64,000 nt of DNA from Calycina herbarum. Its lineage: Eukaryota; Ascomycota; Leotiomycetes; Helotiales; Pezizellaceae. The stretch is from contig LLEY01000095.1 in NCBI GenBank assembly GCA_001414485.1, forward strand, positions 62,001 through 126,000, written 5' to 3'. Within the stretch, counting starts at the first letter, position 1. Each line of letters opens with the position of its first letter. The notes beneath the pieces were generated by a model. That model was not told the DNA's origin. It did no database searches and saw nothing but the letters and a program-made list of their open reading frames with translations. Below, in pieces: positions 21,828 to 32,583 of the stretch. Made by a program: the position numbers and the translations under genes.

Positions 21828-22550
21828 AATGACCTTTTTGGCGGTTGGATGGAGAAAGGGGGTGTGGACGGGTGGTGTGTCGGAATGCTAGGGCGGGGTG
21901 AAAACTCGAGGTTTTTGGTTCTACGGAGTTTGATTTTTGGGGGGATTGGTGGTGGTTGTTCTTATCATGCATGCATTTCATTTCAGCATTTTGGAGCCTT
22001 GAAGAAAAATACTATTTTAAGAAATCCGAAGTTCTCATTGTGATTGTCTTGTGGAATTGGTTTTGGGACTTTCGGAAGCTTGCTCCGTAGATTGTTACTC
22101 GTTCGATTTGTTTAGATCTTGGTGGTGGTTGTTCTTATCATGCATTGAAAGAAAACACTATTTAAAGAAGTCTATCAAATTTTTTGATTGTCGTGCATCA
22201 TGATCACGATCGTATCCTTTGCTATCATTTCCGATCTCGTTGCCTAGTTATAGTTTTATCTCGTTGCCTGTTTTTGATTGATACTTCATTAATACCAAAA
22301 TGCCGGAAGAATTGGAAGCGGGAAATATCCAGATTCTGGGTAAAGTCTTGAAGAGATGTAGCCACTATTTTCTCCGTAGGGAGACGTACGTTCTATCGGG
22401 TATTTTGAATTATTATGATTGGCTTCTCTGTTCTTACACATGTACCCTTCTTCAATTGGCTTATCATACAACTTCACCACCGTCCCCAGTTCACAAAAGA
22501 AAACTCCCGAGCCTCCCTTCTTCATCTCGCCTCGCTCAAATTTGAACACC
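21828..22550. other. 3' spacer with an imperfect ~100-bp duplication
   Basis: A 27-base perfect direct repeat (contains GGTGGTGGTTGTTCTTATCA) occurs at 21946-21972 and 22119-22145. It is followed in both copies by a looser match (GAAAAA..ACTATTTTAAGAAATC versus GAAAGAAAACACTATTTAAA). No gene seen; this is the space between two convergent genes. Confidence 0.5.
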
Positions 22551-23405
22551 TCACAACTTCCCTCTCAATAAATTCGCAATCATCTCCCTCCCTGTAATAA
22601 CACTCGTCCTCCACAATGTAGGAAAATCAAGTGTACTACTAAACGTATCCGCATACCCGAATCCCAACATAGGAGGGATCCAACCTCTGGCATACTCAAG
22701 AGCGAAACAGGTACTGTCCATTTTATATTGTTTCACATCTCCCCTTCTTAAATGATGAACGGAACCTTGCGGGTAGACTTCTGGTTCGTAGGAGCCAGGG
22801 ACGTAGGCGGTCTGTGTTCCGGCTAGAATGTGGAAATAGTCGTCTGCTGTGTGGCGGCCGGTATGACCTTCTGTGCCTATTGCTGTACCTGGGAAGTTGT
22901 TAGGTGGATATGAAGGAGAAAGTGAAGGGGGGAGGGAAGGTACCGAAGATTATTAAGTATTCTGTGATACCTGTTGGAGAGTTAGCATATACATTATATC
23001 ACATGACATACCCCCTATCTCAAAAATTGATCAAGAGGTAAACATACTAGCATGTAAAATCCACATAGCACCCATCGCTCCCCCAGCATTATTAAAAACC
23101 CACTCCTCATCCAAATTCACATATCCCCCGGGATGTTTCTCCTGCAATTCCCCAACAATGAAGCCCACCACACTCCTCGTATCATTCCCATGAGCAGCAA
23201 GTGCTCGTTGAGACAAATCATTCAGATGCACTGGATCCAGGATGTAAAAGGATTCCAATTGGCCATCAAGGTAGTAAAATAACGCTGAGAGGGCGCCGAT
23301 GAGGAGGGAGAAGAGGGTGAGATTGCGGAAAGTGTTGGACCGGGGTGCGGATTTCTTGGGTGGGGGTTTGGAGCCGAAGTGCTTTTTGGGCGTCTTGGGC
23401 GCCAT
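22551..23405 (-). CDS. ERG2: sterol C8-isomerase (ERG2), 3 exons
   Basis: Converts fecosterol to episterol by moving the C8-C9 double bond in ergosterol synthesis; ER membrane. Exons 23048-23405, 22954-22980 and 22551-22888 give 240 residues. A basic N-terminus precedes one membrane helix ([18 protein letters not shown]). Then come the family blocks [39 protein letters not shown] and [18 protein letters not shown]. The middle exon is only 27 bases (ITEYLIIF), and both its splice phases are needed to keep the frame. It is a single-copy housekeeping gene and the target of morpholine-type inhibitors. Confidence 0.96.
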
Positions 23406-24026
23406 TCTAAGAGTTTGAGAGAGGTCTGAGGGGCAAAAGGAGCGTGGTGAGATGAATCTCTCGAGTTGGCTTGTTTTGTTGATTTTGTTGGGTTGTCATC
23501 GGATGATTTTTGAGGAGCCGTTCCGAGCCGGGAAGCGCTAACTGCTTTTGGGTGTACTTGTGGGGTCCAAATTTTATATCACTGCTACAGAAATTGATGG
23601 CTCTATTTCGAGATGAGATTGGTTTTTGAATCAAAGAAGGCATATGAGTGAGTATCTTCTGTCTTGGAAATTTCAAGACCTTTCGAAATAACATACTAAC
23701 GGCTGAGTCGAGAAAAATCCGAAGCATCCTTACGACTCTGGAACACAAAGGAAATTCACATTTTACGAGAGTTGAGTTTCTGATGACCTTTTTATTATAT
23801 TACACTGCTTGACCTAACCACCAAGTCTGGCGGGTAGAAGACCGTTGGATTCCACCCACTAAATTGTGTAGAACTTTCGCAAACAATGTCCCCTCGTTTG
23901 AAAAATGTCAGCAACATATGAAGCCACTTATGATACTCCGAAGACCACCAGTCCGCGGGTTCCGTGGACTTGTACAATTCTCTTGTTGGATTGGGGCCTT
24001 CTGGGGAAACACCAAGCAACAGACAT
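23406..24026. other. spacer between ERG2 and the Arb2-domain gene
   Basis: Contains the ERG2 promoter (23406 onward) and the 3' region of the minus-strand Arb2-domain gene. No supported reading frame. Confidence 0.5.
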
Positions 24027-25689
24027 TTATAAAACATCCTCCTTGCTAGCATCATCAGGTTGCTCATCCGCGGTCGTATCCTTCGTCTGATCAACACCGT
24101 TTGCTCCTGTCGATTGACCATTCGTTAAGACACCAGGAATACCAGCCAATGCCTTGTCCAATGCACCCCTAACTGCGATTTGGATGGTGCGGGGAACGTC
24201 TGCCGACTTGGTGGGGGAATTCTCCTTGCTATTGACCTCGGTCTCTTTCTTCGCGTCATCCTCCTTCTTCAGATCATCCTCCACATCCTTCTCCTCAACA
24301 TCCTCAACTTCAACAATCTTTATTCCCGACTCCGACTTCTCAGAAATATCATGTGCGACCCACTCTTTCCCAGTCTCAACAACCTCCTCCCATTTTCCCG
24401 GTCCGGTATCGTTCTCGTTGCCTGCACCATCGATAGTCACTGTCTTGTATTCCGGGTTCATGTATTTCGGATCCGCAGCAACTTCGTTGAACCAATCAAT
24501 GATGGTCTTATAGCCCTTTGGAAGCATAAGCTCGCTGTAGTAAGGCTCATTGAGACTGAAACATGGACATCCATGTGCGGCTATACGCTTCGTTCCCTTG
24601 GGCCCGCATATGAATTGACCCACAGGTTCATCGGATACAACATAGACTCGACCACGCTATTAACATTAGTCAGTCAATTAGTCCGAGATTCTGTGGATGA
24701 CAGAAAGGAAATAGAAAATATACGAACCTCATCCAACCACTTTCCAAAGTGGGCATTTCTCATATCACCAACGTCGAAGTGAGTAGCTAACGCGGCAAAA
24801 GCGGTAACTCTACTTCCCCATTTACTGAAGTTCTCAAAGTCATCCATGAACTCAGCGAATTTGACGGCACCTTCAGTAACACCAATGACATCAATCTTTG
24901 CAGAAGGATCACAAAACTCGTCAACCACCTTGTTGAAGATGTAGTTAACATGTTCGGCCGTAGTGCGGTTTCCAGGGATGGAATTCTTCTCAGCATCGTG
25001 TCGAAATGGGGCTTCAACAGCAGTCTTTTGTGGCAGAGCCATCCAACTTGTTTGCGTCATTGGCTTCTTCAAACGTCTCGACCATCGTAGTTGACCCATA
25101 TTGGCCAGAAGAATGCCAGGGCAGTCATCGTTATCCTCGAAGGACTTTTGAGCTTTGATGTACTTGACAAGGTTGATGACAGAACCCTCGTTGATTCCGC
25201 CCTTTCCGCCAATGACACGGTGTGCAAGGACTCCAATGTCTTGGGTGTGCTCGTAGAAAAGAACAATGACTCTCTTCTTCAAGGTAATGTCGCTCGACAT
25301 GTAGATTGGAAGGTGTGGTTGTTTGAGCGTGGCACCGAGAGGGAGAAGGAGCGGTTCAACACCGAGTGACCCAAGGCGTTTGCGAATGAGTTTGCGAATG
25401 ACCTCTACCGACTCGTCAGTTCTGTTATGTTTGAGTGTGGGAGCGTGCTCTTACCATTCATAGCCTCTCTCTGCATGCAATTGTGGCGATCATTCTTGGT
25501 CAAGAAAAACTTGAAGTAAGCCTTGGGGTCCTCAAGGTTTCGAATCTCGTCGTTGGGTGCAACGAAGTATCTGCCGATTGTCAGCTTCAAAGTCAATCGG
25601 AGACATCTGGTATGATCCTACCCAAGCTCTTTCAAATCTGCTGGGTAGACTGGGTCTTTGGGAAGACCTGATGCCAATCGGCGAAACAT
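24027..25689 (-). CDS. Arb2-domain protein with acidic C-terminal tail (4 exons)
   Basis: Exons 25622-25689, 25455-25570, 24728-25404 and 24027-24656 give 496 residues. The N-terminus MFRRLASGLPKDPVYPADLK followed by YFVAPNDEIRN is the usual start of fungal Arb2-domain proteins. An alpha/beta-hydrolase-like core follows (KKRVIVLFYEHTQDIGVLAH; ILLANMGQLRW; IDVIGVTEGAVKFAEF, where the usual GxSxG-type nucleophile elbow has Glu/Gly and no Ser). The last 120 residues are Glu/Asp/Lys-rich. Fission yeast Arb2 belongs to an Argonaute siRNA chaperone complex and the domain also occurs in Hda1-type deacetylases; a chromatin or RNA-silencing role here is inference. The third acceptor was chosen to avoid stops. 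Confidence 0.85.
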
Positions 25690-26546
25690 TGTGTCGTTCA
25701 GTTGTCGCGGTGGTGGTGTTGTGGGCTGCAGAGAAGGCGGAAGGCGGGTTGAAGTTAGGTTGAGGTAGGTTGAGGTAGCCGGCAGGTGAGTCGGTCAATT
25801 GCAATTGGTGGGGGAGTAGAGACAGAGGTGCTTTGGTGAAGGTTGTTAAAAGTTACGCGTGTCAGTGAATTGAAGATGATGGCTCAATTGAAGATGAAGA
25901 CCTGATGACGCTGTTTTTGAGAAGATCTTTGAAGTGAAGCCTCTGAACAAAGTGAATCTTGCGAAAGTTTGATGTCAGGATTGAAGTTTGTTTGTTTGGG
26001 CCTGCCAGGTTCCTTGATGGAGGAGTCTGAATTTGTTTGTGCCCAGCGACTTGCATGGAGCAATCAAGCACCGCAGCCTTCAGCACCATCATGATATCTA
26101 CTTAACGATTATGGGTTCGAGGTTCTAAAAAGAATGTCTTATTTCCCCATGAAATGGAGTTAGGAAGGAAAATAGAACATTCTCTCCTGGTTTCTAAAAT
26201 TTGTTATTATCATAAACATGGGGAATCTCAAAAAAGGCCATAAAAAACCCAGAAGGTCGGGGCCAGTCCTTGCAAAGTTGACTTTCCAGCCATACGCCAA
26301 TTTGGGGGTAATTCTTGACAGTATCGAATTGTGGTTGTGCCCTGACTTTGGCATCGAATCCCGCATCAATTGCAGTTAGGTAGTTTGACATCAACACTGA
26401 AATCGACAGAAATATACAGCTTGATTGTCCCAGAGAGTGGTATAAGCCAACCTTGAATTTCTTCCCAAACTCCGCCCATATTGTACACATAGTATGTTTC
26501 GCCCGGGATTCATTATACATAGCTCTCTTCCTCCGTCCCTCCAAAT
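25690..26546. other. spacer; no gene seen
   Basis: Upstream region of the Arb2-domain gene and 3' region of the uS14m gene. Minus-strand frames of 69-119 codons (26160-26553) lack family features and overlap the uS14m 3' end. Confidence 0.4.
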
Positions 26547-27118
26547 CTACCAACTAGCCTTCTTCACACCAGGTAATTTTCCGGCCAAAGCATTTACACG
26601 AAAGTTGTACTGTAAAAGATTGTCAGCCACAATAACCTCCACGGCACCATTCCACTCCGCGGTTCGTAGCCAAATGCCTAGGCGCAATCATCTCGTAGAA
26701 ACGGCGTCCAACATACCCTCGTCATCTTGAAATCTCTCAGCACACCACGTCCCTTTCCTCCCTCTATACACCGGTTTCTAATCTGTGTTGGGCGTGTGTA
26801 GCAGTGCATTTGTGCCAGTTGGAGTTGCGCCTGGACTCGGGTTCGTTGGGGAAGGGCCAAATTGCGGATGATGTATCGGAGCGCTTGTCTGTTGTTGAGA
26901 GGCATCAATTAGCACATAAATCCAATTGCAAACGCCTCAAGACTACGAAAAAGACGGGTTCTTGAGGAGAAATTATGGCATAACTACACGATGCGCTGGG
27001 GGTGATTGTACCTCTCGGGCTCGTTCTCTGCGAAGACCTTCCTCTTGGTGTGATCGCGGATTACTTTGATGTTGACAAAGCAACCAAGATCCAGCTTCTT
27101 GGACCTGAACATCGACAT
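26547..27118 (-). CDS. mitochondrial small-subunit ribosomal protein uS14m (3 exons)
   Basis: Component of the 37S mitochondrial ribosome, orthologue of yeast Mrp2. Exons 27012-27118, 26717-26888 and 26547-26609 give 113 residues, the usual length. Conserved blocks are MSMFRSKKLDLGCFVNIKVI, RQALRYIIRN, CYTRPTQIRNRCIEGGKGRG and the C-terminal ALAGKLPGVKKASW that defines S14 proteins. The first splice joins ER to QALRY with an Arg codon split across the intron. The 63-base last exon is needed for the conserved C-terminus. The gene shares a 0.47-kb upstream region with the plus-strand gene at 27590. Confidence 0.95.
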
Positions 27119-27589
27119 GATTGCGGAGAGATATGTCTGGAGGACGAATGGTTGGTGATGTGGTTGCGATGAATTTTGTAAGGGTTGGAGGTTGGAATGA
27201 TTTCCACGCAACTGGTTGACTCGGTCGCCGTATTAACGTGGTTAATAAAACCCCAGCAAGTTTATATAAAACGTTTTCAAATTTATGGGATTGACAATTA
27301 GATTCTTCTGACTCATTAAGTATCTAATTCATATTTTTGTGATTTCAAATAAAAGTCCAGCATAGCATGGCAGAGAGAGAGTACGGGCGGCGGAATCGTC
27401 CAGTTTATCCCCACACGTCTACTCATCAGGCGCCAGCCATATGTATATTTTTGGTTACGTATCTCTGCTTTGATTTTTCAGTTCTCCTTATTTTGTTTTT
27501 TTTACTTTCCTGTCTGCTTTTGCCTCCACTGTTCCTCCCCTACCTTGTTTTGATTCAGATACCTGCCTCGATTGACACGGGCACACGAA
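27119..27589. promoter_or_regulatory. shared divergent upstream region, uS14m and F-box-like gene
   Basis: About 470 bases separate the minus-strand uS14m start from the plus-strand start at 27590. The left part is AT-rich (TATATAAAA near 27263), the right part C/T-rich before the ATG, as in many fungal promoters. No further site is recognisable. Confidence 0.4.
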
Positions 27590-28666
27590 ATGCCTTGGAA
27601 TAGTCAACTTGGAGCAAGTTGCGCCCTTTCAAATGGACCTGCTCTCGTTCAACGACCTAAACAAACCCCCGCGTTACCTCCCTCTCCTCCCCCTGCCCCC
27701 CTCCCCCCTCCAACCTTTCTTCAACGAAGACGGGAGAATTGGGCTTCTATAAAAAATAATGCTGGGGCTCTGTTAGAAGTACTGGGCTTTCTTATTTTCA
27801 TCGTCGACGATGTATACATCCTACCTGGGAAAATGAAAAGAAGGCGACAGGCAGCAATGATAGAGCGTCGAAGAAATGAACCTCGTCCTCTACCTAGACA
27901 CCGTCGAGCATTGTCGGTTACTCATCTTGACCTCAGCCAAAACTCAGCTCTACTATCTCTTCCTCGTGAGATTCGGCTCCAGATATATTCTCACGTTATT
28001 GGGTACGATCTTCTCCATCTGGTCCAGCTTTCAAAGAGACTTGGCCACATGCGATGTACTCACCAATCTTCACCCGACCCTCTGGTGAAAACTCACATAG
28101 ATACGGGGATATTCTGGGATCTCAACGAAGGCTGCGCATTCCAGCGACCTCATGGTGCCTATCCCTTTGGTCCCTATGGCTACGGAGAACCTCTCCATTG
28201 GAATGAAACATCAGACAATTCTCTGTCCCTCCTTCAAACCTCACGACAAATGTACGCTGACGCATCTCACATATTATACACTACCAACACATTCGATATA
28301 AATCACCCCCAAACCCTCATTTTCCTTGATCGAACACTGCTGCCACATCGAATACAGAGTATCAGATACCTCCAAATCAAATGGTTTTCGCCCAAGGATT
28401 TTCACCATGAACGCCGCATCGGTCGTACAGAACCAGATACCGTTGAGACGTGGGATCAAATGTGTCAAATCATCCTCACGAAGATGACTGGGCTACGACA
28501 CGTACGTTTGGTTTACACTTCGCTACATGACAACAATGATAGCAATCTTCCGCTGGTGTTCAAGTTACAATGCGAAGCCCAACTTCCTGAACTTGAAACT
28601 TTTGAACTCTGGAGACAAAATTGGACTGGTGGGCCGCGCTTTCATAGAGTCTCCGATGGATTTTGA
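27590..28666 (+). CDS. F-box-like/DUF7730-type protein
   Basis: A single exon of 358 residues from the ATG at 27590; the frame is open upstream but only with TTG. The N-terminus is Pro-rich (residues about 30-50), with one hydrophobic stretch (LLEVLGFLIFIVDDVYIL). The fungal F-box-like motif follows near residue 122 (LLSLPREIRLQIYSHVIGYD), then SLLQTSRQMYADASHILYTT, the second half of this module. The remainder resembles DUF7730-type proteins with a leucine-rich pattern (IQSIRYLQIKWF, LRHVRLVYTSL). No enzymatic motif. It shares the domain type with the 10.5-13.1 kb cluster but is not a close copy. Confidence 0.75.
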   Translation: MPWNSQLGASCALSNGPALVQRPKQTPALPPSPPPAPLPPPTFLQRRRENWASIKNNAGALLEVLGFLIFIVDDVYILPGKMKRRRQAAMIERRRNEPRPLPRHRRALSVTHLDLSQNSALLSLPREIRLQIYSHVIGYDLLHLVQLSKRLGHMRCTHQSSPDPLVKTHIDTGIFWDLNEGCAFQRPHGAYPFGPYGYGEPLHWNETSDNSLSLLQTSRQMYADASHILYTTNTFDINHPQTLIFLDRTLLPHRIQSIRYLQIKWFSPKDFHHERRIGRTEPDTVETWDQMCQIILTKMTGLRHVRLVYTSLHDNNDSNLPLVFKLQCEAQLPELETFELWRQNWTGGPRFHRVSDGF

Positions 28667-30591
28667 GATTCTACTTGTTATTGAAAATTGTTCTTTGCGC
28701 GCTCTGTACGTAATTACGATACCACTTCATTTAGAAATCTGTGAGACTTGGGAGAATTTATGAATCCAAGTATAGCGTTGCATCAAGGCCAAATGAGGGA
28801 ATAGAGGGGTAACCGGTACATAACACGTGTGTGGCTGATACTTTATAGCTTACTCGACGAAGAACGACTTACCCAGTTAAAAGAAAACTTAGACAACAAG
28901 AGGGTGCCAATATCAATCATCACAACCTCAGAACCAACCCCAGCCTCTTCAAAAAGTCAACCCATATCATCACCGAGTCACTAAGCCCCCTCCCCACATC
29001 TTCCATATCTCTGGTTCATTCATCAACACATTCTCTTTTCGTTTTCTCTCCCTCTCCGAGTCACAAATCCTGTCGAATTTTCAATAAATTTACACTATAA
29101 AATTACGTTGCCTCACGCCCCAGCCCCCTCTCTTTATCTCATCAAAAAATTCTCAAATAATAAAAATCCTCAATAGGTAGTCTACTTGCTTTACTTGACT
29201 TTGACACCGGCCTTATAAATATCTATGCATGATTAGATGAGGCAACTGGAGCTCGCTATTTCGGTTCCAACATTTTTTTAGGAGAGTGAAGGGCAGTTTT
29301 GGCATTTCTTCTGCTTGCTTGTATGTTTGAGTTCGATAAGTTATAGATAATTTTCAAATCGTAAATGTTATTTCAGAGAAAGTGAGTAAGTCGTTAAAAG
29401 GTTTCCGGAAGAATAATTGGATCGAGATAGTATTGTAATGAAAACCTAAAGGATTTTCTGTGAAAAGGACTTCTTGTGCCTTGAATCTTGATTAGTTTCT
29501 TATCTGCTACAGAGAAGTGAGTATTGCTTTGTGAACACCTGCCTTCCTCTCAGTTGTGCGAAATAGCCTAGGATAAATAAAAGTATTATTCAAGAGGGTT
29601 CAGAAAAAGTAGAATGTCAATTTTTCCTAATTCTCCTAAGAAACCTGAAATAATATCTCTAACTGTTTGTGGTCTACCTGGATAATTAACATAGGTGTGT
29701 ATACTGAGCCTTGACCGATTCTCCAACATGTTTAGTCGATGACTTTGGGAATGAGTTTTCCCAATTTAACTTATTGTGTTGTATTCACTAGAATAGCATG
29801 TGGTTCTTCAAACCGAAAAACAGGTTCTTGAGTGTTACATGGAACTTTTTAAAGGCCATTATCCAAGTTAACTCTTTAGTATTCAAAAGTTTATAATAAA
29901 ACACTGAAGAGAACAAATTTTCCAGGGCAAAAGAAACTATTCACTTAAATGATTTCTAATGAATAAAATCTTGTGAATCATCCAGCACTATCAGTTCTGA
30001 GAGAGGTTGATTATAGTAGTATGCCAGTGTTATAAGATGTTTTTCACGCCTAAACCACACTATTCATACATGTAGTATAGATTTAAACACATGAAATTTC
30101 AGTTTTAAAGAAGATGTGTAAATTGAGCGGAAAGGAAGATCCAATTCGCTTAGTGAGTGGGGATTATGTTGAGTTTGAAGCGGGGTGTAGAGTGTTACTG
30201 CTGATAAACGAAGATATTCAAAATCCTCGTCGCTTAAATAAAAAAATGGCTTCTTTGAACAATACTCGATAAAACTCTGCTAAGACTTGGACTAAACAGT
30301 CGTTCGATTTGTTTGACTTTATTATCAGTCTAGGTATTAACAATTTACCACAACCTTGAATTAAATACAAATATGAATTGTACAATTCCAAATTCAAAAG
30401 ACTTTGTTTGGTAGAAGCTAACTCCTGATTTATGATGAGGTATCGCAAAAGCTTCAGAGTTAGAAAAAGCGAATTATATACAGTTTCGATCCCTCACACA
30501 AACCGAACAATTTCTCCCTTCCATATTCTCACTTCGTTCTCCATCTTCTCATATCCTTGGAATTGATGAAGTGCAACTCTTGACCTTCCTT
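28667..30591. other. 1.9-kb AT-rich intergenic stretch
   Basis: No frame above 80 codons with any motif. It is moderately AT-rich but retains CpA and TpG, so it is not RIP-mutated repeat. It could hold untranslated or non-coding transcripts; nothing in the sequence shows this. Confidence 0.5.
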
Positions 30592-32001
30592 TCAATTACC
30601 AACATACTTGGTAAAGAACGTCTGCACCTCTTAGACCCAGAGTTCAGGTTGCACAACAGCAGGGAAATGCCCACCTTTCGCATGGACAGCAAGGTAGGAT
30701 ATATTAGCGCTTCGCGATAACCAGTCTGCAGGCTATGAAGGGGAATGTCAGCACTGGAAAGTGAGATGCGAGAAAAGAGTACCAGCTTACAGTGAAGAAG
30801 AAATTCTTGATACTCGGGTCAGCGGTTACGGCGCCACATTGGGTGACCCCCTCGGGATGTTCGTCACAGGGAAAGCAGAAATTCCATTTTCCGGCTCATA
30901 ACAACATGTCTGTTTTGGAATAAGGTAAAATGTTTAGCGTCTGGTTTGCATACCTTGCTAAATTCTCTATAAATCCTCAGGTTTCCAAAAGTCCCCTGGA
31001 TCCACAACATCATGGTGCTAGTAATAAGCTCGTCGAAAGTGTAGGCATATCCAATCACTGGTGGCGTACATGAGATGCCAAATGTACCCAGCAAAGCCCA
31101 ACAGGTGTATCCGACATTGCCTGGCCGATGAGCGTGGGGTTTTGGCTGTTGATTGTGAAGTAGGTGGAATGTGTGCCAACCCAAGACTGGAAGCTTGGTA
31201 TGTATGCGTTCTCTGCTGGGGTAGTCTGGGTTTTTGTGAGGTGCTCGAGATCGGTTGAGTTAGGCGCTACGACGAAGAAATCGGTCAAGTGACCGATGAT
31301 GTTGTCGCCAGCGGCTCCGGACATCCACATTCCCACGTATACCACCCGGTATCTGTACTCACGACCCCGTACTTTGTATATCCAAGTGTGTGCATGAGAG
31401 AATCGTAGACGAGGCCCATCTGCTTTGGTCCTAGGCTGGAGTACTCAGGTGCAGGACTGAAGCCGAATCCAGGTAGATCTGGGGCCACGACGTGGAAACG
31501 CTGAGCTGTGGTATTGCTAGAGGAAACAAGCGGCTTGATGACTTTCTCCCATTCAAGGTGACTGGAGGGCCAACCGTGAAGGAGAAGAATTGGGATAGCG
31601 TCTTCGTCGTCGGAACGCTCGTGGACAAAGTGAACGGGAACTTCGTGCTGAAATTCTAAGTTTTGGACAGGAGGGACGGTAAAGGGGTAACGAGAAAAGT
31701 TTCCGTTGATTTCGTCTTGGGTCTGGAACCAGTCGTATTCCTTTGCCCAGTAATGTGCCAGCGAGGTCCTGTTATCTCGACGAGGACCCTCGATCCAGGC
31801 TGCGTTCCTGTTATCCTTGAGGTCTTTTGAAGGGCGATAGAGACTTACTTTCAACACAAGTCTGCTTTACGACTTTTGGATCGACTGAAGCGTGGAACTT
31901 GACGGGTTGCGAAGTGAAAGATGGAGAAATTGGAGTCGTCGGCAGTGACGGGCGGTGTTGCCGGTATAAGCAGATTGATTAAAGAGTGTGGTGGACGGCA
32001 T
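30592..32001 (-). pseudogene. epoxide hydrolase (alpha/beta-hydrolase with EHN domain), frame-broken
   Basis: Minus-strand pieces line up as an epoxide hydrolase. The N-terminal EHN block is VKFHASVDPKVVKQT then LKVSLYRPSKDL and YWAKEYDWFQTQDEINGNFS. The core has ILLLHGWPSSHLEWEKVI and VAPDLPGFGFSPAPEYS, then GMWMSGAAGDNIIGHLTDFF, YTFDELITSTMMLWIQG and the His-containing end HAKGGHFPAVVQPELWV. Frame changes occur near 31870, near 31355 (after STDTGWYT) and near 31080 (after SDTPVGLC). A TAA at 30631 precedes a tail, EVQTFF, that still fits the family. With at least three frame changes it is probably a pseudogene, or a gene with several assembly indels. The predicted nucleophile region falls at a frame break. 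Confidence 0.75.
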
Positions 32002-32583
32002 GCATGGTGGGTTGAGAAGATTAAAGGAGAATGAGATGGTCCAAAGTGTACAAGAAAAAGAAGGAAGTCATAGTTACTTATAACTTCTTCTCTAGATGAT
32101 CTTACCTTGAAAGGTCTATAAGCTAGACTTGGACTTGGGGAGCAAATTTTGATTTGTCAAAGCAACCCACTGGGACTCTGTCGGAATTGATGAAAGGGTG
32201 GCCTTTTCAAAATTCTGCAGCGATACTACTATTGGTTGACGGCCATTTTCATGTGGTAAGTGACGTATATATGCGTATTTGGTCAGAATAATGAAGCTTA
32301 CAAAGGAACTTTGTTTTGCGGCACAGTCCTCCTACTTTCGCAGAAAGTTGCCAGTTACAGAATTGCTTGATTTGTAACCATAGAAATGTAATGAATCCAC
32401 TGCCTACGGCTTTATATTTGTGCCTTATTCTTGCGAATGTAAAGAATAATGTTTGTAATGAAGGCCAAGGGAAAAAAGACACGAGATCAAATGCGAGCAA
32501 CAAAATACAAATATACAAGTTTTGGAATTCGCTAATAAAAACACAGAGAACAGAGATGATTGGTGAAACACAGGACTCGAGAA
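32002..32583. other. spacer; no gene seen
   Basis: Upstream of the epoxide-hydrolase remnant and downstream of the mitochondrial protein gene. Overlapping 112-codon frames on both strands (32249-32654) carry no motif. Confidence 0.45.

Noticed and set aside
30218..30448. 76-codon minus-strand frame in an AT-rich gap
   Set aside because: It has no motif, codon use is unlike neighbouring genes, and it is short for an AT-rich stretch.
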